Translations under genes and position numbers: made by a program
In this document: piece after piece, positions 9,989 to 18,463 of the stretch
How the letters are laid out: every line of letters starts with the position of its first letter
How positions within the stretch are numbered: the first letter of the stretch is position 1
DNA from: Lunularia cruciata
Lineage: Eukaryota > Streptophyta > Marchantiopsida > Lunulariales > Lunulariaceae
Direction of reading: 5' to 3'
Assembly (NCBI GenBank): GCA_948567375.1
Contig: OX419755.1
Coordinates: 61,763,945-61,827,944, forward strand
Length of the DNA stretch: 64,000 bases
The notes under the pieces: generated by a model
Seen by the model: the letters and a program-made list of their open reading frames with translations, nothing else
Database searches by the model: none
What the model was told of the DNA's origin: nothing

Positions 9989-12445
9989 CTACCTTCTATG
10001 GTACATCTTCAACTTATCATGGTTAATCCTATCAAAGTGTCTTCCTCCCAACTCCTTGAGATCATAGGTGTAATTTCCCCACACCTTCTCCACTATGAAA
10101 GGTCCAAAGTACTTAGGCAAAAACTTCTTTTGCACTCTCTTGAATCGAATGGAATCAAACAACATTACCCAATCACCTTCTTTGAAAGTCTCCACCTTCT
10201 TCTTGCCTTGCCTCTTGTCATAGCTCTCCTTTTGTTTCCTTTGGGCTTGCTCCACTCAAACCATAGCAACTGCTCTTGCCTCTTCCAACTCCATGAGTTG
10301 ATCCTTCCTTGACTTCTCTGCATCACCTCCTTGTGCTTTCTTCAATCTCCTATGAATGCTTTGGAAGGTAGGAAGATCAAAGTGAATAGGTAAGGTAGAC
10401 TCAATACCATACACCAATTGAAATGGAGAATATCCGGTGGAATTTTTCATGGTTGTCCTATACTCCCACAAAACTGCATGAATCCTCTTGTCCCAATGAT
10501 GTTTAGCCCCCTCCATTTCTGCATCTTTGGCCAACATCATGCACAAGGTCTGATTGGTTCTCTCTGCCAAGCCATTGGAATTTGGCTTATAAGATGTAGT
10601 TACTCTATGTGTGATAGAGAAATGTCGTAGCATGGCTGTAGTAATGCTTCCTGTAAACTCTCCTCCTCTATCAGAAACCAACTCCAAAGGGCATCCAAAC
10701 CTAGTGATAATGCGTTCATAAAGAAATCTACCCACTTCATCTTCATTCTTGTCCCTCAATGATCTAGCCTCAACCCACTTGGTAAGGTAATCAGTAACTA
10801 CCACAATGTACTGATTGTTCCTTGGGGTTCTATTGAGAGGACCTACAAAATCAATTCCCCACTTCTCAAAAGGTCCTAGCAATGGAATTGATCTAAGTGG
10901 TGGAGTGGATGTAGACTTTCTAGCAAAAGCTTGACAAACATGACAAGTTTTGCAATAATCAAGACAATCCTTTAAAATCCCTCTCCAATGGTAACCTACA
11001 TCTAGAATCTTGAAAGTAGTCACCTTTCTTGCAAAGTGTCCTCCACATACTAAACCTTCATGAAACTCCTTTATGAGTAGGATAGACTCTTCCTTACCCA
11101 CTGCTCTTCGAAGTAGACCATCTGCTCCTTGGTGAAAAAGAATATCCTCCACCATTGTGTAAGGTCTAGATCTTTCTGCAAGGGCCTTCCTCTCCCTAGC
11201 ATGCATTCCTTCTGGATAGTTACTTCTTGTCACAAAATCCACAATCTCCTTGTACTCCATTGGAACCTCTTGAGTGACTGAGATTGTCATGAGCTCCTCA
11301 TCCGAGAAGGAATCATCCATTGGCTCATCTCCATCATGATCATAGGCTCTAGATAATAAATCAGCATTTGCATGTTTCTTTCCTGGCCTATCTTCAATGG
11401 TGTAGTCATACTCAGACAAGAGTATCATCCACCTTGCTAGTCTCCCTTCAACATTAGGCTTGTTGAAGATGTACTTCAAAGCCTTGTGATCCGTGCCAAT
11501 GGTGGCTTTCCCTCCAATCAAGTAGTGTCTAAACTTCTTGAGACCAAAGATCACTGCCAACCCTTCTCTCTCCATGACAGAGTAGTTCTTCTCTGCTGAA
11601 ACCATCTGCCTACTAGCATAAGCTATTGGATGATCATGCCCATCTTGGTCTAATTGACTAAGAGTGCATCCTATAGCTACATTCGAAGCATCAGTGTAGA
11701 GGATGAAAGGTTTATTCCAATCAGGTTTAGCAAGAATTGGAGCTACAACAAGGGATTGCTTGAGCTCCTCAAAAGCTTTGAGAGCCTTCTTGTCTTCCAA
11801 AATCACCATGTAATCTACACCCTTCTTCATGTAGATGGTCAATGCATAAGCCATGTTGGAAAATGAGAAGATGAACCTCCTATAGTACCCAACCATCCCC
11901 AAGAATTGGCGTAACTTTGTCAAGCTTGAAGGGAATGGAAGGTCTGAGATTTTCCTCACCTTCTCAAGATCAACTGCTATTCCATCCTTGGAGATGATGT
12001 GCCTCAAAAGTAGACCTTCTTCACATCCAAAAATGCACTTCTCTGGGTTGAGTGATGCATTTGCCTCATCCAAACATTGCAAGACTTTGATTAGGTGCTC
12101 AAAGTGCTCCTCCTTGCTCCCATAGACACAAAAGTCATCAATGAAATCTCTCATAAATTTCCCAATGAACGGTTCAAATACCTTGTTCATGAACCGTTGG
12201 AATGTGGCAAGAGCATTGCAAAGCCCAAAAGGCATGACCTTGAAAGTGTAAGTTCCCCAAGGTGTGGTGAATGTGGTGAGTTGTTGATGCTCTGGTGCAA
12301 TCTTGATTTGGTTATATCCACTATAACCATCTCCAAAACTGTACCTCTCATGACCTGCAACCTCCTCCAAGATCTCATCAATGAATGGCAATGGGTAGTA
12401 GTCCTTCTTGGTAACAGCATTGAGCTTCTTGTAATCCACACATAC
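9989..12445 (-). pseudogene. pol: Gypsy-2 pol: RT, RNase H, integrase (one internal TGA)
   Basis: A 727-codon open stretch (12439 to 10256) plus a 88-codon tail (10255-9989) in the same frame, separated only by a TGA at 10256-10258. RT begins VDYKKLNAVTKKDYYPLPF; the palm shows FKVMPFGLCN and DFIDDFCVYGS (catalytic FIDD near 12130-12150). RNase H carries LYTDASNVAIGCTLSQ and TDHKALKYIF. Integrase has an HHCC finger (HEGLVCGGHF to CKTCHVCQ), then GIDFVGPL, LVSDRGGEF and NGLAERTNQ for the DDE triad. The tail has GDWVMLFDS and ends HDKLKMYHRR, with no chromodomain. Enzymatic motifs look complete; the TGA stops in the polyprotein make it non-functional without readthrough. Confidence 0.93.
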
Positions 12446-13198
12446 TCAAAGCTTGCCATTCTTTTTCTTCACAATGACAATTGGAGACACCCATTCTGAA
12501 TTCTCCACTTCAAAGATAAATCCAGCCTCCTTGAGCTTATCATTCTCCTCCTTCACAACCAAAGATATTGGTGGGCTAATGCGACGTTGCTTTTGGCGGA
12601 TTGGTCTTGCATGTGACTCCACCTCTATCTTGTGCTCCTCCAAGGTGACTTCCTTCAAATCCTTGTAACTAAAAGCAAACACATGGATGAACTTGCGGAA
12701 AATCTCCTCAAATCTCACCTTCTCCTCCTTGGTAACATTTGGGCCATACTTGAGGGTAGATGACCTTCTCTCTACCTCCTCAAATGTCAATGGTGATTTA
12801 TTTGGGTCCTTCAAAACCTCTGGCTTAGGTGCAAAATCCATAGCACACAAAGGATACACATCTGAATCAGATTCAGATTCATCCTCCTCCATGGAAGTCT
12901 CCTCTTCCATGCTTGTGTCCACACCTGAAGCTCCTTCTTCAGAATTTGATTCCCAATAATCAGAAGATGGGGTATCTGAATAGGAAGTGTTGGTGGTGTT
13001 AGTCACAGGAACAGTGACTCTATGGTTTGATGGCCCAATCCTCAAGTACCCTTTGTGCCATCAATCAGTTGTGCGTGCTGCTCTCAACCATGGCCTCCCA
13101 AGAAGTAAGTCATAGCTTGAATCCTTCAAGACTTGGAAAGTCATGAGATTTTGAACTCCCATAACTGAAACTACCACCTTATCCATCACCCCTACTGG
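12446..13198 (-). pseudogene. pol (PR-RT): Gypsy-2 protease C-terminus and RT N-terminal region
   Basis: In the same frame as gag and pol, bounded by TGA codons at 13199-13201 and 12446-12448, with another TGA at 13061-13063. Upstream of that stop is the protease C-terminal motif LLLGRPWLR (about 13090-13115). Then follow an acidic, Ser/Glu-rich linker (12850-12960) and the RT N-terminal block EEHKIEVESHARPIRQKQRR, KEENDKLKEAGFI and WVSPIVIVKKKNGKL. In copy 2 the corresponding codons are sense, so the TGAs are mutations. Confidence 0.88.
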
Positions 13199-14815
13199 TC
13201 AAACTTGTTGCTTGTTTGCCATGCTCACCACAAATGTTGAAGGTCTTGAGGGTATCATACCCAACTTCTTCATCAACCTTTCTGACATGGCATTCACTGC
13301 TGATCCTCCATCAACCAATGCATCCTTGATGTTGTGACCATTCACTCTCACATCAATCTTGTAGGCATATTCACAAGCCTCCCATGGTGCTGGCTTGGCA
13401 TCCATGACCTCCATTGAAATTGGAACTTTTGCCTTCTTCTTCTTCTTGCTCCTTGTAGAACTCAAACCACCTCTAAGCTCCTTTCTCAAGATGGGGTTCA
13501 AAGCAATTAATTGGCCCACTGTGATGTTAGCCTTGTGACTACCAACATCCTCCAACACATTGTAGTTCCACTGTTGCTTTGAGATCAAGAAGTCCTCCAT
13601 CCCCAACTTCTTCCTTGGAGTCTTTGTTGTTGATGGTGTTGAGGTGCGAGTGCTCCTAGTAGACACAGGATTATCCTTGCTTGAAGTAAATCCTTGAGAA
13701 GAGTGAACATCCTCTGCAAAACGAGCTCTCTTCTTCTCTTGTGCCAAAAGCTCCAAATTAAGACCCTTGGAGTTTGAGCACTCTCCCTTCTCATACTTGC
13801 TCTCAACCACATCTATGGATGCTATCCTCTTACCTTTGTTGGGATTAGGAGCCACTTGGGTTTCACTACCTCCCTCTTTCCCTCTATTGGCTCCCTCATA
13901 ACCCCTTCCTCCATGGTAAGTGGAATTTGGGCAATTCCTTTGGATATGGCCTCTTCCTCCACAACCAAAACAATTTCTATCATTGAAATTGTTGGCTGGT
14001 TGGCCTTCTCTATATGGATAGTTTCCATAACTCCTAGGCCCTCTCCCTACATTCTGATCCACCTCTCTCTTCTCCCATAGTTGCACCACATTGATCTTGA
14101 GATCCGCAAGTTGTTCTGTGATGGTTTGGAGTGGATCTTTTGGTGGAGGTGCAAGAACTGGAGCAACTAATACTTGTGGTGCAACCCTTGTCACCAAAGT
14201 ATCAGAAGTTCCACCATACTTGTAGCCTTGAGGAGGATGCACAACCTCCTTCACCACCAAATCACTCTCATCTCCTTCCAAACTCTCCTCCATACGAATT
14301 GCAATCTTGATAGCTTCAACCTTGGAAGAAGGTTTCTCATATCTCACCTTGCTTCTAATTTGTGGTCTCAATCCTCCCACAAAATTCTTGGTGAGCATGG
14401 CCCCTATCCCAATCATTGTAGTCTCCACATCATCCTCACCCTTCGTCAACACTATGCGAAATCTGGACTCCAACTTTTCCACTCTTTCCACATAGACTCT
14501 CACTTTTTCTCCATCTCCTTGCTTGAGAAATGTAACCTCACTCATCAATCTCTCATAACTCTCATCAGGAAGAAAGTTCTCAATGAGTGCTGAAGTCAAA
14601 GTCTCCCAAGACTCCTCTTCCCCCTCTCTCCTCTCTCTCTTTTGGTATTCTGACTCATACCATGTAAGTGCTACATCCTCAAAGAAATCTGGTAATAATG
14701 AGGCCCAATCATTCTTCCTCCTCTCATTGTTTCCTATGCAAGCTCTCTTGAAGTCTCTCACAAAGGCCTCCACATCTTCTCCATCCTTGCCAAAGAAAAC
14801 TGGAAGTTTTCCCAT
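13199..14815 (-). CDS. gag: Gypsy-2 gag with protease N-terminus
   Basis: An open 538-codon stretch starting MGKLPVFFGKDGEDVEAF. Residues ~1-190 form a retrotransposon-gag capsid domain (motifs ALTWYESEYQKR, FLPDESYERLM, VRVYVERVEKLE). One CCHC zinc knuckle, CFGCGGRGHIQRNC, sits near residue 280 and would bind genomic RNA. A Ser/Thr/Lys-rich segment follows. The C-terminal ~60 residues enter the aspartic protease, with active-site motif ALVDGGSAVNAMS (DGG rather than the usual DSG/DTG). It ends at a TGA at 13199 that interrupts the polyprotein. An ATG at 14815 is the natural start, since copy 2 begins at the same place. Gag itself could still be made. Confidence 0.9.
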   Translation of the reverse strand: MGKLPVFFGKDGEDVEAFVRDFKRACIGNNERRKNDWASLLPDFFEDVALTWYESEYQKRERREGEEESWETLTSALIENFLPDESYERLMSEVTFLKQGDGEKVRVYVERVEKLESRFRIVLTKGEDDVETTMIGIGAMLTKNFVGGLRPQIRSKVRYEKPSSKVEAIKIAIRMEESLEGDESDLVVKEVVHPPQGYKYGGTSDTLVTRVAPQVLVAPVLAPPPKDPLQTITEQLADLKINVVQLWEKREVDQNVGRGPRSYGNYPYREGQPANNFNDRNCFGCGGRGHIQRNCPNSTYHGGRGYEGANRGKEGGSETQVAPNPNKGKRIASIDVVESKYEKGECSNSKGLNLELLAQEKKRARFAEDVHSSQGFTSSKDNPVSTRSTRTSTPSTTKTPRKKLGMEDFLISKQQWNYNVLEDVGSHKANITVGQLIALNPILRKELRGGLSSTRSKKKKKAKVPISMEVMDAKPAPWEACEYAYKIDVRVNGHNIKDALVDGGSAVNAMSERLMKKLGMIPSRPSTFVVSMANKQQV

Positions 14816-14848
14816 CTTAACCCCTCACTATCTTTCTTTTCTCTCAAA

Positions 14849-14872
14849 ATTTTTTTTTTCTTTTTTTTTTTC
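14849..14872. repeat. Short poly-T tract upstream of Gypsy-2 gag
   Basis: A pyrimidine run (poly-A on the coding strand) with a single interrupting C, about 35-60 bases before the gag start codon. Copy 2 has the equivalent A-rich run at ~31597-31622. Between ORF0 and gag (14816-15052) I see nothing else except this tract. Confidence 0.7.
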
Positions 14873-15052
14873 TCTCACTCTATTACTAATAGAGTATATA
14901 CATGACTAACACCATCTGAGAATAATCCACTCTAGGGAAAAAAAAAGGTTCTGGTTGCTCCAAGATTTCTATAGCAACATCAAATCCTAGAGTGCATATT
15001 AATCTAACTCTCATGGATAGTTTATCCATAAGTTGAAAGATTATCTCCATCA

Positions 15053-15526
15053 CTAATCTTGAGAACTAGCTGATGAAGGTGGTAGTATTTCTGTAGCTAT
15101 ACTAAGACTCTCTCCAAGATCCTTCACCAAAGTTTCCAAAAGTGCTTTTACTCCACTACACTCATGTCCTTTTGGAAGTCCTTCAACTCCACAAACCTCA
15201 CACAACTCCTTGGTCTTAGATCTTCTCCCTCCCAATCTTGGTGAAGAAGGTCCAACATGCAAACCCAAGTCAAGTAAGCCTCTCCTTTCCCTCAATCTCT
15301 TGCTCTCAAAGGTCAATGGACATGAACTTGCCTTATGTCCCTTCTCTCCACATAGAAAGCACTTAGACTCACTCTTTCCTCCAAGTGGTGTAGGTTTTTG
15401 GATCCTCTCAATACTCTCTTCAAATTCTATTGTAAATTCTCTTCTCCTCAAATCAACCCCTACAATCACCTCAAACCCTTGGGGAACCTTGCATAATCTC
15501 AATTTCCACTCTTGATGACCCTCCAT
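15053..15526 (-). CDS. Gypsy-2 extra ORF upstream of gag, zinc-knuckle protein
   Basis: A 157-residue ORF (MEGHQEWKLRLCKVPQGF...) between leader and gag, intact in this copy and in copy 2 (30942-31415, same length, no indel). Residues ~57-70 form a CCHC zinc knuckle, CFLCGEKGHKASSC. A second Cys/His cluster, CEVCGVEGLPKGHEC, lies near residues 107-121. The C-terminal part is predicted helical (ALLETLVKDLGESL). Function is unknown. Nucleic-acid binding is the plain inference from the knuckle. Some plant Tat-lineage elements carry an extra ORF ahead of gag; I cannot say this one is homologous. It shares gag's frame but ends at a TAG ~240 bases before the gag ATG. Confidence 0.8.
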   Translation of the reverse strand: MEGHQEWKLRLCKVPQGFEVIVGVDLRRREFTIEFEESIERIQKPTPLGGKSESKCFLCGEKGHKASSCPLTFESKRLRERRGLLDLGLHVGPSSPRLGGRRSKTKELCEVCGVEGLPKGHECSGVKALLETLVKDLGESLSIATEILPPSSASSQD

Positions 15527-16364
15527 GTTCCCAAGATGAATCTAAACACTCAAACATGCTTTTTGTGGATCTCAAACTTCTCATGCATGAGATCTCCACT
15601 TTGCAGAATTGACCCTTCCTCACAATGTCACTCAAATCTCCAAACCAATATGTTACAGTCCTTTGAAATTTTGCACACTTGATAACAACTCCAGGGCGTC
15701 CCTCCCTGCAAAATTGCAGATCTTTTCATTGAGCCATTTGGCCTAGACACCGTTCTATTCAGCACCCATATTTCAGATTTGGTCTAAAAACCAACCCCCT
15801 CACTTCAAAAACTCATTTCTCCCTGCACAAGAACAGTCTCTCTCTAATTTTTAAGGCAGAAGGTAGGATACAATGCACTTAATTTTCTTGGAAATTTTTA
15901 GGACAATTCAATGAAAACTGAAGAAATGGCAGACTCTGTACAATTTTCGAGAGAGCATGCAGTTGCGGGAGCACTTTACCCTATCAACTTTCAAAAATTC
16001 TAGCCCAGTGCGCATAGAAGCTCTCACAATAATTTCAAGTGTGCTAACTGAAAGATAACCCAAGCTATCATGTGTAGAAATCTCAAGTCCAGATCTCAAA
16101 CTTGAGATTTTGCCCAAAATCACCTTAATCCCCAAAATCTGCAATCCACCTCACACAATCTCTCCAATTCCTCTCATGTGTACAAGATGTACAAAATCAC
16201 CTCAAAGACATCATAATGAACTACAGGGTATACAAATGGATCTTGGTTCTCTAACGTAAGTTCAGCCCTCTCCTCTCCTAATGTTCTCTCCAAGTGAGCT
16301 CTCATAGCCTCCTTCTGCCTAATGTAGAATTGAACGCGGAACATTATCTTGCCTTCTAGAGAGG
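15527..16364 (-). other. Gypsy-2 leader between PBS and extra ORF
   Basis: About 840 bases with no convincing reading frame. Copy 2 has the matching leader at 30111-30941 with many substitutions and small indels. It would contain the packaging signal in a functional element, but I see no specific motif. Confidence 0.7.
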
Positions 16365-16381
16365 TCCCGGCAACGAAACCA
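16365..16381 (-). promoter_or_regulatory. Primer binding site of Gypsy-2 copy 1
   Basis: On the coding strand, four bases after the 5' LTR, the sequence reads TGGTTTCGTTGCCGGGA. It starts with TGG, as expected for pairing with a tRNA ending in CCA, and is conserved in position in copy 2 (30094-30110, three differences). It is not the common plant initiator-Met PBS (TGGTATCAGAGC). I cannot assign the tRNA from memory. Confidence 0.7.
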
Positions 16382-16385
16382 AAAA

Positions 16386-17077
16386 TGTGAGCCGGCCTGT
16401 CTCTCACTCAGGATGAACCTCTGATGGCTATTATGGTAGCGCACCATGGACTAAGAAGGCAAGGAACCCCAACTCCATCATACTCCTCCAAGGCTAACAC
16501 TCCAAGACTCAAGACATTGCTCACTAGAGAACTCAATGAGAGAGAGATAGTTGCAAATGAAAGGATGATGAGTACCTCCTCACCCCTTGTTTATATACTT
16601 GCAAAATAGTTACATACCAAAGTTACTAATTACTGGAGTAACTCAAGTTACTAGACTAAAAGTCAAGTAAAGTCAAAAAGCAGAAAGCAATATCCATTCA
16701 CATGGGCATATTCCCCTAAGCATGTGGTCTTATCTTGACCCAACCACTAAGTCAAGGATTCCTTCACATGGGCTATCCTTGGACTAAAGAAGAATCCAAA
16801 GCAAAAAGGCTTGCGGGCCCAAGAGTTCTCAACTCTTTCCTCAAAGCCTAACACCTAGGAATAATACCAAGTCAACACACTAAAATCCAAAATAGTGGTG
16901 CTCATCTTTTCTACTTCCTCTAAAGTAAGGTCCCATCTATCTTAGCTATGACTAACTTTACCTAACCATGACTAATATAGAACCATCCTTTATCTCTATA
17001 TAAATAATATCTCTTAAGTACTTGTAATACCAAGCTAAATATCACAATACCACACACATGCACAAATGGGTGTTACA
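16386..17077 (-). repeat. Gypsy-2 copy 1, 5' LTR
   Basis: 692 bp, TGTGAGCCGG...GGTGTTACA on the + strand, the same length as the partner at 9249-9940. The PBS lies next to its left end, which makes it the 5' LTR of the minus-strand element. Confidence 0.93.
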
Positions 17078-17374
17078 TTTCACTTCTCTTATGTTGAGCC
17101 TTCGAGTTCCTGGCTATGGTGGACAAAGGCCGGCGAGCGTCACCTGGATTCTCTATGCTTGAGTGGGTGTGGCTTGACTGTAATCAGTGCCCAGTTGTTG
17201 GCAGTTTATAGAGTGACAGATCAAGTACTGATCTAAGTTGAGTTGAGTTGAAAGTGTTAAGCAATCTGATTATTGTGGCACTTTAGAGTCTATGTATGAC
17301 TTATGTGTGAGTTGCGCTTCTATAGTGTATGATGTTGACAGCGATGTATGTTGTGTAGCAATGTATATATGCAC
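17078..17374. repeat. Unclassified repeat, shared with 53097-53322
   Basis: No gene is visible. From ~17130 to ~17275 the sequence matches 53100-53250 (shared words GGCCGGCGAGCGTCAC, GAGTGGGTGTGGCTTGACT and GTTGGCAGTTTATA). In both places the match lies just outside a Gypsy-2 end. It may be a fragment of another transposon or target repeat. The first ~50 bases and the last ~100 bases have no partner here. Confidence 0.6.
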
Positions 17375-17810
17375 AACATTTGAAGTACCGACATATTCTT
17401 TGCGAAGAACGATTGTCAAAGGAAGAAAGCCAAGATCTTTGGATCCATCAACTTATGTGGTTAGAAGAGGAAAGAGACCATGCAATGCAAACCACAAAAG
17501 AAGTACAAGAGGAGAGGAAAGTCAGACAAGATAAGCATATCAAGCCTGTGATTGTGCACGAAGGAGATTTGGTTTTGTTATATGACAATTGCTGAATATT
17601 TTTTCTAGACAAGCTGCATTTGAGATGGATGGGGCCTTATCGATTTCTTCATCTTTATGAAAATGAGTCCATTTAACTTGCAGACCTAGAAGGCAATCCA
17701 CTCAAGGGAACGGGTGGAGAGTTAGATATGTGGGACCACGGACCCGACTTTGTATAAAGAACCTATTGTTAGTGTTTGTGGGGATGCTCACATTTGAAGA
17801 TTGGGGTATA
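17375..17810 (+). pseudogene. pol (IN): Gypsy-1 3' fragment: integrase C-terminus to PPT
   Basis: It aligns with the tail of Gypsy-1 pol: EVPTYSL region at ~17380, MWLEEERDHAMQTTKEVQEERK (in two frames) at 17458-17525, EGDLVLLYDN at ~17562-17590, and the KLHLRWMGPYR segment at ~17610. It ends with the purine-rich GAAGATTGGGGTA just before 17811, the PPT position. Several stops and an early truncation (everything before the EVPTY region is absent) make it a dead fragment. Confidence 0.8.
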
Positions 17811-18049
17811 TAATACCCACATTTTTTGTTTTGGGTTGTTACCATAAAGTTTTGGAGAAGTGTGTTGGAAAAGCCAAAGGAGGGCTAAATAGGGAAGAAA
17901 TGTGAAGAATTGGAGGATTAGCATAAACCCAAAGTTGACCTCGGGTCAAGTCTAAAGGACCAAACAAGAGAGAAATACGAGGACAAGGACTTCATGTTGG
18001 GTAGCACAACCTAATCCAAAGAACTTGTAACAAAATTCTTTGAGGTTTG
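17811..18049 (+). mobile_element. Divergent giant LTR, left part (promoter side)
   Basis: It starts TATAATACCCACATTTTTTG immediately after a Gypsy-1 PPT, the same junction as at 39962 and 59865, but with a decayed first few bases (TGTGGT to TATAAT). After the first ~25 bases it does not match the common giant LTR well, so it is a divergent subfamily. It is interrupted at 18049 by giant LTR B and continues at 21834. Confidence 0.7.
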
Positions 18050-18123
18050 TGTGGTGCCCACATTTTTTGTTTTTTTCCAAAATAAAGGAGAAGAAGTGTA
18101 TAGAGAAGTCGGATTGCGCTTGT

Positions 18124-18441
18124 ATGGCCGAAGAAGACGAAGAAAATTGTCTTTGGGGTGAAACCCGAAGTAAAGCAACTTCGGGTCATAAGGCGAAGTA
18201 CTCTGAAATGCCGTGTCAGCATACAATACGAAGTAAATTGTCTTTGGCTCGGGGGGAGCTCAACCCGAGGCAAAGACAGTCTAACAACCTTTCGTCGGGG
18301 CGAGAAATTCAAGAAGGGGCCGTTTCAAAATTGGCGGCTCATACGCGCAAAGGTGGGGCGACAGTGACAAGTGCATGCCGGAGGTGTGATTTCTCAGTAG
18401 AAACTCGAAGCGACGGAAGACGAAGAAGTGCAACTCTATAA
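18124..18441 (+). CDS. Short ORF in promoter region of giant LTR B
   Basis: A 105-residue frame, MAEEDEENCLWGETRSK to RRRSATL, basic and Ser/Arg-rich. The same frame with the same start, stop and length is open in LTR C (29485-29802). LTRs D and the 3' LTR of copy 2 keep only the first ~40 codons. It ends inside the TATA box that precedes the long ORF, so it would need an upstream start site to be transcribed. It may be a genuine small protein, or just sequence that has not yet decayed in two young copies. No known domain is recognised. Confidence 0.35.
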   Translation: MAEEDEENCLWGETRSKATSGHKAKYSEMPCQHTIRSKLSLARGELNPRQRQSNNLSSGREIQEGAVSKLAAHTRKGGATVTSACRRCDFSVETRSDGRRRSATL

Positions 18442-18444
18442 AAA
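18437..18444 (+). promoter_or_regulatory. TATA box of giant LTR B
   Basis: TATAAAAA, with its first T exactly 27 bases before the ATG of the long LTR ORF. The same 8-mer at the same 27-base spacing is present in LTR C, D, the 5' LTR of copy 2, and the 3' LTR of copy 3. Plant transcription usually starts about 30 bases downstream of a TATA box, which would put the start at or just past this ATG. Confidence 0.7.
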
Positions 18445-18463
18445 TTGAAACTGCAACGACAAA

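Larger units (their letters stand above)
9249..17077 (-). mobile_element. Gypsy-2 copy 1, full-length Ty3/gypsy element
   Basis: A 7829 bp element on the minus strand with two 692 bp LTRs that differ at about a dozen positions by eye, so the insertion is fairly recent. From the 5' side (right) it has the LTR, PBS, a leader of ~840 bp, a 157-codon zinc-knuckle ORF, then gag-protease-RT-RNase H-integrase in one frame, a PPT and the LTR. There is no chromodomain after integrase, which points to the non-chromovirus plant gypsy branch (Tat/Athila side). Flanks are TGACC on the left and TTTCA on the right, so no target duplication is visible. A later rearrangement of one flank is possible. Confidence 0.93.

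Noticed and set aside
9989..10255. Chromodomain after integrase
   Set aside because: The sequence after the integrase core ends HDKLKMYHRR with no chromodomain aromatic cage; Gypsy-1 ends likewise.
9929..10312. Small + strand ORFs overlapping Gypsy-2 pol
   Set aside because: They are antisense shadows of the minus-strand pol frame.
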